DNA of 49,259 nt from Zarea fungicola (Eukaryota > Ascomycota > Sordariomycetes > Hypocreales > Cordycipitaceae). Shown here one piece after another: positions 10,952 through 21,738 of this stretch (positions are counted from its first letter, which is position 1; every line of letters begins with the position of its first letter). The notes beneath the pieces were generated by a model, which saw nothing but the letters and a program-made list of their open reading frames with translations, did no database searches and was not told the DNA's origin. Made by a program: the position numbers and the translations under genes. Where the stretch lies: NCBI GenBank assembly GCA_900169235.1, contig FWCC01000455.1, forward strand, positions 1 to 49,259, read 5' to 3'.

Positions 10952-13900
10952 GAGCGGGACAGTCCATTACTAGCTTGAGATAGAAAACCAATCACTATTA
11001 ATAATGAGTCGCATTGCCCGCTTGCAATGAACAACTATGCAGATGTATGTCAAAATTTCAAGAAAGAGACCAAGTCGTTGCACATTATTTCTGGGTAATA
11101 CCCTATGCTATTGACAAGGGCGTCATTCAATTGTGATTGTCTCATTTGACCCTGGCAGGATCGGGTTCAGCTTTCTGTAGAATCACAGTAACCAAATCCC
11201 GAGCCTGGCACTATGTTACTGCTAGTTAGTTGCTCAGCCATCAATCAATCAGTTCTGCCCTTAGCTAACTAGGCCAAGCCATACTTGGCCAATCAAGCAC
11301 ACCTTTCCAACATCTAGCCTGCCCTTTACCCATGCTTAGCGTATGTGGCTGCCGTGACATGAGCCGCACGTTGAAGATGTTAGGCCAATCTAAAGCTTGC
11401 GCTTCGCATCCACGTCGGGGCTAAATGTGGGCACCATCAACTGAACCAAATCCTAAACCTGCTTATTGCGCGATTACCAATGACGTATAATTTTCATCGC
11501 TAGCTCCGCTGTGTTAGCCCCGCCGAATCAGAGTAATTATGCCCATAACCATTGTTCCAAGTATGCAGCAATGTGATGTTGGTAATCAAATGCCTGCTTG
11601 TCACTTACAAACTTCGCGGGGACCTCCGCAAAATGACTGATCTGCGTCAGTGATGTAATGATAGGTTTTGTGCGTGTTGTGAAGCCTGGAAGCGCCGACT
11701 CCGAAGGCCAGATGTTGTACTAGGAATGAATAATCAAGAGCAGGTTTTTGGAATCAATTGATATTGGTGGCTCTCTTCATACCAGTCGTTGATATGTGTT
11801 TGTTACTCTCGCTTCGACTCTCTCTTTGTTTTCCGCAATGCAGCTGGGGCGGCTCGCCGCTCGGATAAGTGGGAATATCAGCGCCTACGACCTCCTTATT
11901 TTTACCGCTCTGGCTTCTGGCCATTCCTGGAGGCCTTGTCGCCCGCTCAGTTACAAATCCTTGACAACTTACGGACGACAATTGCGTTGACCCAGTCAAC
12001 TACGTTGGTGATTGGAAGCCAATCCTGAATTTGCACCTCTTTTTCAATGACACAGGTAATTAGAATGGTTTGTCTCAGTGGTCTCTTAGCTGCAGCCGCA
12101 CAGCAGTATAAATTATGGCTCTGGCGTTCAACTGTAGTAACATGAAACATGTCAAGATTGCGGCTTCAAATGGAGGTAGAAACCTCCATCAGAAAGCTTG
12201 ATAGATGGCTAAACATGCTGTTTTTAGCAAAATGATGGTAATTTTGCTTAGCCCGGAGCACCACAAGCGTCGTTGCTTGCACCGGGCTCTCTCAGTGCCG
12301 CAAATCTATTGCAGAGATCATGCGATGAGGAAGGTCCGAAGGCGAATTACGTCAATTTAATTACTAATTGATTATGCATTGAGTGACTGGTAAGAATAGT
12401 CCCTCTGCGAATAAGGGATTTACTATAATGAATAGTAAGATGAGGACGATATAAATGCAGGCTGAGGGCTGATACCCGTCTGCCACAAACACTTGCCTAA
12501 AGCCTCCATAAAACACTTCAATTTTCCTTGCCGAGTCAGCAGAAAAGCTCCTCGTAACCAGTGGCTCATTTTCTTGACAAATTTCTTCCGCAGGTTAGAC
12601 CAGTTTGTTGGTATACGAGTTTACGAGTCAGTACCTGCCCAGATACGTGGAAGCAGAAGCAACAGATCTCGGACGAGTCGGACGAAAAATATGTCATCAA
12701 ACATAAGCAGTACCCGCAGCGAAAACACAGAACAATCGCTCAAGCTAGGCAGTCAGCGCTAATAAATAACTCCGCGACACAACGACATTGAATAGGCAAT
12801 CGAGAAGAAGCCGGAAAAACCCCGGAAATCCAGTTCGGAAACCTGAGTAGATACTCGGCACGTATTCTAAAAAGCCGACGAGCCGGCTTCTCCAAGATAG
12901 GCCTATTTACATCTGGCAATAAATATCCATGCGGCAGCCCTTTTTGACCCTCCGCAGGATGCCAATACGAATCACCTAGTATTGTCTTGTCACAATCTGC
13001 TAAAGTGATCATTATATGGTATGTATTGCTGTGTATTGTTTTATTGTCGTTTATGTACCACATGGCATTGCGTGTCCGAAATTGCAACTGAATGCCGCCG
13101 TGAATGCGCCCAAAGACCACAATCAAGTCAAAGGCCGGGAAGAACCATCCAGTCAGAGTGCGCTATTCGTTGCCGGAAGCGACAGTCACACTACCATTTT
13201 GAGCGGCCTTAACAGAATACGCCTTGGCAAGTGTGGTAGTCCACAACGTTGACTGTGAGTTCTCCCATGCTAACATCATTATTATAAAATGGAACGCTAC
13301 CACAAAGGCCACAATGATTATCCATAAGTTGCTGAAATGCGCGCTTCACCGAGCTGCCGAAGTCCCATGGGTGTTTTGAAGGAAAACCCTGACGTTGTAT
13401 TCCTGGGCATGATCGGCATCACAATGAGAAGTGCAGATTCTCTCTCTGTCATTGTACCAGCGGTCATCTGGAATATACGAAATGCAGTCTCGCTGTATTT
13501 GTTGCAAGTTTGTCTGAGCGTGACAGAAATAGCGCATTGCCGCTTCCGTGGCAGTTGATACCTAGTCCACAAGCAAAGCCTCCTAACGAGATGATGAATA
13601 AAAAAGAAAAGACTATGGTGAATTGAAAGAGTTTAATAATTATTAAGAGTATTATTTGTGCGAATTCGAGTAAAGAGTAATTTTGCTAGGAAGTATGGAT
13701 AATCTGGTCCCGAATATGGTCTGGCGCAGCAATAGTATTAATAGTTGACGACACTGTACGACCTTATGGGTCCAATAATCAACAAGTTTACTCATGCTCA
13801 TACAACTCCAATGTTCTATCTAATGATTTGGGAGCAGTAAGGCTTTAGATGCTGACCATGTTACTAAAATGGCGGCATTGGAAGGAGGTTGATTCAGGCT

Positions 13901-15802
13901 GCAGTATAACTCTTAGGTCGAACTTGCCGAGCAGGAGACAATGACTGACTCAGACACGAGAATAGCCAAAGCCGCCCACTATATCCGATAGATTGAATGA
14001 AAGCACCAGTACTCTTTCAGTGCAAGCCGGGGTCGGAACTAGCATTATGTGATGAGATCACCGAGTTTCCATGAGTCAACCGATTCAGTTACTTGGCAAA
14101 CTGTGTTGAGCCATCGTGCATCCTAAGCGTCCCATGGGGGGGACGTACATCTTTAACCAACACTATAACTATCACGAGTAATACTAGGGTGAATTGGACC
14201 TACAGGGCGATCTGGCACTAACAACTAGGGGCTCAGTTGTAAGGCAGTTGGTGGTACAGCTTACCTACCTCCGCATATAAAGCACGCCCTGTTCCTGGAA
14301 CATAATCCTACATCTTGCTTACTGGTTGCTCCACAGACCCCATTGTGTTTTAACTTACTATCCCACAATCAACAACCAACTACTTAACAAAATTTGTGTA
14401 GTGTGTTTACCCTAGTTATGTCCTTAGACTTGCCCTCATGCAGCAAGAACATGTATAAGTGGCCACTGAGAATAATGGACAGTCCCGTTTCGGATGCCAG
14501 AGTTCGAAGCCTTCAATATCGGACAATTCATCTGAAGGGCTGGCACAAGCATAACTCTGTACAAATAGGTCACTAGTTGATTGTGTATCAGCGACCACTC
14601 TCTCTGGTTGTTTAGCTTTATAACTAGCACGGCTTGCTGCAAATGGATGCGACGGAGTGGCGCGCGTGGTCATGGATTCATTTCACAGTAAAGTTATCCT
14701 TACTTGTCAAGACCTCTGACAGTAGTAATCAAAATTACTTCAAACTTTAGCGCTTACATTATGAATGCGGCGACGGCATATTCCCTGGCTCCAGATGTTG
14801 AAGCTGGAAAGGAGCCACACGTTGGCCGCCCTGTGTTAGATGCGCGGAGTGTAAGTAAATCGCGATGGAGTCTCAGTAACAAATTATTAAGTCGGAACTG
14901 ATGATTCTAGCTACTCCGTGTTGCTCTTTCCTCTCGAGCAGGGGGTTATCTCTACTCTACACGCCTAATCGCTGTAGCCGGCTATCGCCGTCACCCATTT
15001 CATGCATATAATTTTCCAACGTCGAATCACCCCTTGCAGATCAAAGGTCAATCTAAAACGATGGTAATGAGCACCCACCAGATTCTGTGCTGTGTATCAC
15101 ATATACCCATAATATCGTTGCCCAGGGCGGATTGAAGCAAAAGTCTGATCCTGATCCAGTGCTGGACTGAGAGATTGCGGAGCGATATTAGCAATTGGAT
15201 GCGTCCCAATTTGCCACTGTATTCTCAATCAAACCCGAGACCCGCTTCTCTGTTTGTCAAGTGGTGAGATACCAGTCATTGGAAAGCCAATTGATAAGGA
15301 ACTACTCCGTAGTTTCGAAGCAATACGAGGTTCAATAAAGCGGCATGTTCCCACCGATACAGGACGCTAACAAGACAATGAATTCGCAAGTGAGTCAGTG
15401 ATTTTCATGCGGAGAGCGGCATCCCCCAGACTGTGGCATACCTCTATTTTTCTACCAGATAGCATACCGATGTCAGCCCGACAATCCATCAGCCCGTCAG
15501 CCCTTCATGTGGAAACAGGCCGGGCGTAGGCTCCTATACGCGTACTTTTGACGGCCCAGTGGGTAGCAATAAGTTTATCTTTTGGTGGCGGTGGATCTAC
15601 TTGCACTCGGCGCTTGCCTATTCAAAAGTATTCTCTTGCGCGCCTTTAGAGCTATCATCACGGGTAGTAAAGCGGCGCTGCGAATCATTCGTTCAGGGGG
15701 CTTGTCCCAACCAGTGCGCCACGCAGCCGCGGCAGTTACCTGGAAGGGTTGTAATAAGCTCGTGTAATGAGTTCGGTCATTTTTGATGCACATGTTGGCA
15801 CC

Positions 15803-15869
15803 CGCCACCACGGCGATCACCCAGCGCCGCGGCCAGTTTGAGGAGCAAGGGGTGGTCGCCGTGGTGGTG
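15803..15869. repeat. 20-bp inverted repeat with 27-nt loop
   Basis: Arms 15803-15822 and 15850-15869 pair at 18 of 20 positions, and both mismatches would be G-U pairs in RNA. The arms are GC-rich in an otherwise average region. It lies about 375 bases before the secreted-protein ATG at 16244 and about 190 bases before its TATA box. Confidence 0.65.
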
Positions 15870-16060
15870 AGCGCTCACAACAGTCTGTATTGTACAGAAT
15901 GGTGGGTGCTAGCATGTGTAGGGATATGATTTGTATGCAAGGAAGGGTAGCCACATCTTTTGATACCCTGCTCACAGCTTACTGACTAGTAGGTCTACAG
16001 AAAGCCGTTTTCAATGAACCTAACCGAGACTTGGGTGTCTCTTTACCATCTGAAATTTGG

Positions 16061-16068
16061 TATATAAA
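16061..16068 (+). promoter_or_regulatory. TATA box upstream of secreted protein
   Basis: TATATAAA lies about 180 bases before the ATG at 16244. The leader would be fairly long, so a short 5' UTR intron cannot be excluded. Confidence 0.45.
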
Positions 16069-16243
16069 CCGTGTGAGCGCCCCGATGGATTTTGTGACGG
16101 AACACCTTCTTCCGGCGACCGCTGTGCATACTTCTCCGCAAACCAGTTTTTACCTTTATCCGCCAAATACGTTCGTTTTCATGCCCTAGCTTTTATCCTA
16201 AATCTAACACTGTGGTTAGGAACCCATTCAAGCATTTTACGCA

Positions 16244-17485
16244 ATGATCCTCACTTTGGCTGTGTGGTTGTTTGGGTTAGCCGTGACAGTCTCAGCAGCC
16301 GAAGCTGAGCTTTTCTATGGCAAGAATGCATTCAGCAAGCTGCTTGTAAGCAATGTCATGGCGAAAAAAAACTGCGCATGCAATGGGACATGGGATCCCA
16401 CTGCCTTTGCCGACATCGCAGATCGATTTGGAACCAGCCTCGCTCAAGTGCTAGCGCAAAAAGCAAAGGGACAGATTGCCCTAAGCCCAATCTCGGTCGG
16501 TCAAAAAGCTTATACTCTCTCCGCAGACTTCTCAGAGAGTTATAGCCACCCTAGCATCTCGGATGCCACTGTTTGGAGCAGGCTCATTAGTGACATGCTG
16601 CTTGTTGGGAATCATACTCGAGATCATTCCATAATCACTGGCGAGTATGTGAACACGGCGGGTGGAACGCATGCCATGACCCTTACAGTGTTTGATAATG
16701 TGGCATGTTCTGGTCTGTCCAAGCCTTGTGAGAAAGAATCGACCAATATTTCCAGCCGAGCAGCTATTCAAGTTGCCGGACCAGGACTAGACTGGAGCGA
16801 TGCGGAGTCGGTGAAGAAGGAGCTTCAGCTCCCAATATACAACAGTACCACCCTCCACGAAATGTTCAACGAGAATGAGACGCTACCAGAATTCGTCTAC
16901 CTTGAAGATAGTATGATGATAGTTGATACATCAACCATCCATACAAAAGGCAATAATGAGCTGGAGGCCCGCCAGGGCTGTCCGAATACCTACTATGACG
17001 CTTACTCAATTGACGGCTCATGGTCAAACTGGGGAAACTGGTTGCCAGTTTCAAACTGTTTATACACTAGTCGGGACCATTCTGGTGGCAGTTTAGGTTT
17101 CACTTGGGGCTTCCAAATCTCTTATGCTCAAAGCTTTGGCTGGTCTGGACCTGAGATCATTAAGACACTATCCCCTTCCTTTTCCTTTTCCATCACAGAA
17201 ACCTATTTCAACTCCAATACCTATAGCTGCAACGTACCAGGGAACAGTGTTGGTCAAGTTTGGTTCCAAAACTTGAACGGTTATGGATACGTATACAAGC
17301 AAAGCTGTCACAACGCTGGTGCCTGTGGTGTCAGTTGCGGAGGGAGGCAGGGACCGAACTATACAGGAGCCCCAGGCCGGGCTGCTACCAACTTTGGGTG
17401 CAGCACTGGTCGCAGGAACGTGGCGTGCACTGCTTACAATAACTGGGCGCAGTATAGTGTTTGGTCTTCCGCGCCGTCACACTAA
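16244..17485 (+). CDS. Unrecognised two-part secreted protein, Cys-rich C terminus
   Basis: Intronless 413-residue protein; I do not recognise a named domain. Residues 1-19 form a classic signal peptide (ILTLAVWLFGLAVTVSA). Residues 20-238 have only four cysteines (44, 46, 155, 162). From the E-L-E-A-R-Q-G-C junction at 239-246 a second part of about 170 residues begins, rich in Trp, Tyr, Ser and Gly, with eight cysteines (246, 272, 329, 355, 361, 365, 386, 395) that could form four disulfides. Six N-x-S/T sites are scattered along it. The tail reminds me of C-terminal domains seen in other uncharacterised fungal secreted proteins, built on a V-G-Q-V-W core. A prodomain cut near Arg243 is an inference. 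It sits beside another secreted-protein gene at 18246. A role in antagonism or host contact is possible but unproven. Confidence 0.75.
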   Translation: MILTLAVWLFGLAVTVSAAEAELFYGKNAFSKLLVSNVMAKKNCACNGTWDPTAFADIADRFGTSLAQVLAQKAKGQIALSPISVGQKAYTLSADFSESYSHPSISDATVWSRLISDMLLVGNHTRDHSIITGEYVNTAGGTHAMTLTVFDNVACSGLSKPCEKESTNISSRAAIQVAGPGLDWSDAESVKKELQLPIYNSTTLHEMFNENETLPEFVYLEDSMMIVDTSTIHTKGNNELEARQGCPNTYYDAYSIDGSWSNWGNWLPVSNCLYTSRDHSGGSLGFTWGFQISYAQSFGWSGPEIIKTLSPSFSFSITETYFNSNTYSCNVPGNSVGQVWFQNLNGYGYVYKQSCHNAGACGVSCGGRQGPNYTGAPGRAATNFGCSTGRRNVACTAYNNWAQYSVWSSAPSH

Positions 17486-18245
17486 TCTAGCAGTGAGCAC
17501 AGGTAACGGTTGTTGTTGTAAACTATGGAGGATTTCTCGCGGGCAAGTGATGCAAGAATTGGCAACAGACACCAATAGGGGGTATGAAAGAATTTAGCTA
17601 GTTATTCCAGTTTAGATCTGTACTAATCAACTAAAAGAGTTAATCTCTATTACGAATGGTACTCGCCTATGCCTCATGCTTTCATACCCCCAATTTCTGC
17701 AGCAGCAGCATAATAAATCTAGCATGGGGAACATGCCACTTACGGGTGAGAAAGCCAACCAAGCCATTGAGGATTTATTGATTCGCGGGCAAGCGTTAGA
17801 CACCCACTTCCGTAGAAACAACCTGCGTTCTACCATCAGAGCTCCCAATAGTCCAACCAGTCCGCTGTCGATGTCACACGTTCAATCACTAATAAGGACC
17901 TTGATACAATTGAATCAAATTTTACTCTCATTGTATCCTTCCGGCTCTCAATTCTTCTGCCAAGTGATTGCTGCTTTGACTAAACGTAAACTCGATGCAC
18001 TTGTATACGTGGCAGTTCTAGGCCCCTATCCACCAGCCACAGCATAGTGGTAAATCAGCTTGAGGATGGTGCCTAATCTAACACGCTTTTCTGTGGAGCT
18101 TTGAAGCAACGTGTCGCAATCTTGGCGGGTATAAATCCACGTCATCATCTGCATTATATCAAATTCTCAAGCTCAAAGTATCCAAAACTCCGTACAACAT
18201 TTACACAGCGCCACTCACTCGTGTTTTCAACCAACATCCGTCAAT
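17486..18245. other. Intergenic between two secreted-protein genes
   Basis: A 123-codon plus-strand frame (17676-18047) has a start but no recognisable motif or signal peptide, and I do not call it a gene. The last 120 bases are the promoter of the next gene. Confidence 0.4.
18130..18136 (+). promoter_or_regulatory. TATA box of AA1-like gene
   Basis: TATAAAT lies 110 bases before the ATG at 18246. Confidence 0.5.
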
Positions 18246-18768
18246 ATGCGCACCACACTCGTTTCCGCTCTCGTCGCCTCGTCATTCGCCCTCACTGCGT
18301 CCGCAGCCGAGGAGAAAGTCACTGTCAGTAACCTCAAAATCCACAAGGAGGGCACCAACATCACCAGTGTTCAGTTCCGCCTGGACGGGCATACGGCCAA
18401 GGACATCAACTGCTCTGGCACGAATGTACCCTTCCCCGAGCCTAATGAAGCATTCCCATGTGGGGATTCGGATTATGCCTTTATTCTATTCCCCGGAGAC
18501 AAGAAGGACGTTGAGTTCCAAGTCTTTGTGTACCATGATGTTGGCGACAAGTGAGTTGAGCAATACTCGGCGTTTTGAAGTATTTGGCTAACTGGTAAAT
18601 AGGCATGCCGACCTGCGCGGAGGAGGCGATATTCATACCGTCTGCGACAATATCGACGGCACCGGACACGCCGACGAGATTTGCACTCAGAAGGAGCCTG
18701 TATCTTTTACTATAGAGGGACCCGTTGGTCAGGAGCCTGGTGACAGCCTAGGACCTGACGAGCTGTAG
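18246..18768 (+). CDS. Small AA1-like secreted protein (2 exons)
   Basis: Exons 18246-18550 and 18603-18768 (52-nt intron, GTGAGT...AATAG with a GCTAACT branch) give 156 residues. The signal peptide is residues 1-20 (ALVASSFALTASA then A-E-E-K). The mature part follows the beta-strand pattern of the fungal AA1-like/Alt a 1-like domain: V-T-V-S-N-L-K, then V-Q-F-R-L-D-G, C-S-G, a P-C-G-D-S-D-Y block, F-x-V-F-V-Y-H-D-V-G-D, and two late cysteines. Four cysteines fit two disulfides. This class is usually extracellular, some members being allergens or effector candidates, but biochemical roles differ and are mostly unknown. The C terminus is acidic (...G-P-D-E-L). Confidence 0.8.
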
Positions 18769-19372
18769 CTTGGAGTGGCGGCCAGTACCCGTCTCGGTTC
18801 CGTTATTGTATCTCTGTCGAATCTTCTGCAATTGGGAGACTTTGTGTTGTTGCTTCGCTTTGCTAGCATAATGAGAGCCAGCAGACAGCCCTGTAATAGA
18901 TATATTCTCAAGTCGTGATGCTTAATTATTGTTCAGTGCAAGAATAGGACTACGGCTTAATCCTTGAGAATAAATTCTTGATAATTATTAGGGGACCAAC
19001 TCCTTTTCAGGCCTTTGCGCCCGGGGCTTGCTGCCTAGAGAGCCAACCCGTCCCTGTGAATCTGCCACAACATCAGCAGCGAGCAGCGCATCCATCACAA
19101 GCGACGACGATGTATCCGCGATCGCGGCAATGTCTTGTAGCTCTTCCCTCCTTCCTTCCGACAGTGTATCGCAGGTTGTCGGCTCACCATCCAACATTGA
19201 TCTTTCCCTATGCCAGCATCCAGTCAAGAGGAGGAACAAACGGTCTCAAAATGGGCTCATTTTTTGGGGGGGAATTCCAAGGCTACGAGCCGCACAAGAA
19301 GGCTGGCAAGGTACTGCACTACTGCAAGCCATGCCGCAACCCGCCTTGGTCAACATAGATATCCGGAGCATC

Positions 19373-19388
19373 TACGGAGTACTCCGTA
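19373..19388. repeat. 16-bp perfect palindrome TACGGAGTACTCCGTA
   Basis: Perfect palindrome. Its half TACTCCGTA recurs at about 15303 and 48527, and nearly so at 14912. A single 16-bp palindrome is not improbable in 49 kb, but the repeated half-site is notable. Function unknown. Confidence 0.5.
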
Positions 19389-20006
19389 CAGCAAGAAGTA
19401 CGGCATGGAGCGCCCACCCACTGCCTTTGGGTTAGTTAGAAGAACCCGCAGTGGCTTGGCCCTTAAAACCTTTCAACGTCGGATTTACCCTGCTTGCCAT
19501 GTACTCCGAAAAGCCGAGTGGGGGGATATCGGCATGGTAAGACTGGCCGCGGCGCCAAGTGTGGACACTCGTACTCAAGGCTACAAAGCTCCTGCGCGGC
19601 ATATTTGATTTACATTAATAAATTGAATTAGTTACTTATTGATACGTACAAGAATTCCCCACTGTATAAATTAAAAACAGAATCTATTTCGTTCTAGATG
19701 TTTGGCATATATCATAGAGGATAAACTTAGATAGGCCACTCTACTGGCGACTATAAATAGTCCACTCAGAATATAAAATAACAGTATTTAGTTCTATTTC
19801 AACTTATCTAATCTACAAATTCACTAGATTTCAATTCATAATGCTGCATTGGGTATATTGGGACAAAGATTGTGTTTTCCAGCGTTTATTTACGGCTTAT
19901 CGGTTCAGTATCCAATAAGCTTTACTGTACTACCGTCCGTCTCTAACCTAAGCATCGCTTCTAATGCTTGCCTGCTTCCGCTCTATGGCTTCTTCTTGAA
20001 TAATAT

Positions 20007-20543
20007 CTAGAGTTCGGTGCGATCAGGATTGCATCTACGATCTGCCGTGTATGGCGGGAGATTGTCAGCTTGACCTGTCATTATCAGAAAAACAGGTGGA
20101 TTATCCAAAGAGATTAATGCAGACTCTCTAAATTCATAGGGGCATTCTAGCATGCTGTTGACGCGTTGGGCAAGGGCTGAGCCATGAGCCTCAATCGTGA
20201 CAAAGGTGTCTCTGTTCTGAACGCGAAACCGGCAAGAGGCATAGTTGAATTCAAGGTATCTTTGAGGATGAAGCCTCCAAACCTGATGCGGGACTTTTCA
20301 AATCTCATTGTAGATTTCGTTGCAATCGTTTCCATCTGGGTTTCGTCCCATATTCACGCAGTAGAAAAAGTTCCGTTTTTCCAGCGCGGTGGAATTGGAT
20401 AAAGCGTTCTCGACAGCAGGCTCGGCAATTCCAGTGTGAATTGTAATTTGTCCATCTTTTCCAAGGGCATCAATAAGGGTTGCATCTGCCGAGGTAGGTC
20501 GAGGGTGTGCTGCAACGCAAGATGCTAGCAAATATTGCTCCAT
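20007..20543 (-). pseudogene. Decayed small secreted-type ORF with in-frame stop
   Basis: On the minus strand a frame from an ATG at 20543 reads 81 codons to a TGA at 20298-20300, then continues in the same frame for 96 more codons to a TAG at 20007. Both halves look coding: the first has C-V-N-M-G-R-N-P-D-G-N-D-C after a dibasic Lys-Arg (residues 56-57, a possible Kex2 site), and the second has A-S-C-R-F-R-V and D-T-F-V-T-I-E-A-H-G-S-A-L. A TATATA lies at 20620-20625, about 75 bases before the start. No splice sites bypass the TGA. I do not recognise the family. It could be a decayed secreted-protein gene, a sequencing error, or have an unseen exon 1. Confidence 0.45.
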
Positions 20544-20934
20544 GCGGTCTGTCGGTCTGAGCAGAGCCGAGATGACTCACATTGCGGCGAATGAGGGTGC
20601 TGTCAAAAGTGCCATCCAGTATATACAACGCTCTTCTTTGCAATGACTGAGTAAATTCTTAGGGCTGTTGAGACATTGAGGCTTCTCTTTCTTTAATGTA
20701 CTTGTTGGTACGGTCACGAGTAGTTACGATGCACGGGCTGAGAGGTGCCTCGCTCGCCAGGTATGCAACTTGTAACTCGATGATTCGTGCTGGCCCGTAT
20801 CATATTGTAACGATAAGCCAACGTCTATACTTTATTGATACAACATGGCAGAGGCGCATATTAATTACATCGCATATAGTGCAATATATTGTTTTATCAT
20901 TATATTATTCCCAACAGTGTTGATCATCAAAGCA

Positions 20935-20954
20935 GTGTGCTGTATACAGCACAC
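20935..20954. repeat. 20-bp perfect palindrome
   Basis: GTGTGCTGTA and its reverse complement meet with no spacer. About 0.05 such perfect palindromes are expected by chance in a window this size. It lies between the decayed ORF at 20007-20543 and the transporter at 21739. Confidence 0.6.
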
Positions 20955-21738
20955 CAGATGAATACCAATGCCAGACTGAGAGACTACGTGCGATTGTTTC
21001 AGACGATAACTCTGCACTGGATATTTTGGTTTGATACGGTCTGGACAGACGGTTTGGTTTCCCTCCACTAGGCTGGCTCGGTTTATCCGGATCAACATCC
21101 GACACATCCACAAATATTACAACGCCAGCCGATGTGCGAACAGCCCTAAATGCTACCCTATGCTTCCTCCGTATCTTATCCGGATCCCCTATTCCGGTAC
21201 AGAATAACTAGCAGAAAATGGTTATTCAATTTACGTGGTGAGTGTCTTGGGTAGGCATATAACTCGGTCCCTGCTCATCCTGTAATCGCGACATGCAACT
21301 CTCACCAGGGCTGGCCTTTCATAACATCTGCCCTCGACAACCAACACACCGAATCACCATTGAACCCTCGGAGCAAAAGCCTTTGGCGGATAAAGAAAAC
21401 ACATTATACAATGACAACAATGACGTCTCCATCAATTTTGGCCATCTTTTTCGGAACTGCTTACATTACAAAACGCCACCATCCGCATCTCCCAAATAGG
21501 CAGCTCGTTAGGTTCGCGTCAAGCCTTCCCCACAATTACACCCAATGGTAGTTGGTCGGCGACTGGTGTCCCCATGTCTCTCCGTAATTTCTACCTGTAC
21601 GAGGACAATAAATATCTTGGGTCATGATTCCTGCCCTCTCATCAATCCTCCATTAGCCTCGTGACGCAGCTGGTATTTAGTGTTCGGTTGGATATTCTTG
21701 AGCCTGTCCTGTTACGCCCTTCTGGCTGACCGCTCGTC

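Larger units (their letters stand above)
10952..16243. other. 5.3 kb gene-poor stretch
   Basis: No supported gene on either strand. The longest open frame, 12740-13126 minus, is 128 codons, unrecognised and lacking splice partners. Small hairpins occur at 12170-12189 (8-bp stem, 4-nt loop) and 11272-11290. A larger inverted repeat at 15803-15869 is listed separately. Decayed mobile DNA is possible, but no transposase or terminal repeat was seen. Confidence 0.4.
18769..21738. other. Intergenic with AT-rich patch and one decayed ORF
   Basis: About 3 kb without an intact gene. It includes an AT-rich patch at about 19610-19830, two palindromes listed separately and the decayed minus-strand ORF at 20007-20543. 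The 18978-19440 area has several overlapping 80-135-codon frames in both directions, none convincing. Confidence 0.45.

Noticed and set aside
12740..13126. 128-codon minus-strand frame in the gene-poor stretch
   Set aside because: No domain, no signal peptide, no splice partners and no nearby promoter elements.
17676..18047. 123-codon plus-strand frame between the secreted genes
   Set aside because: No recognisable motif; residue composition is unremarkable and it lies in the next gene's upstream region.
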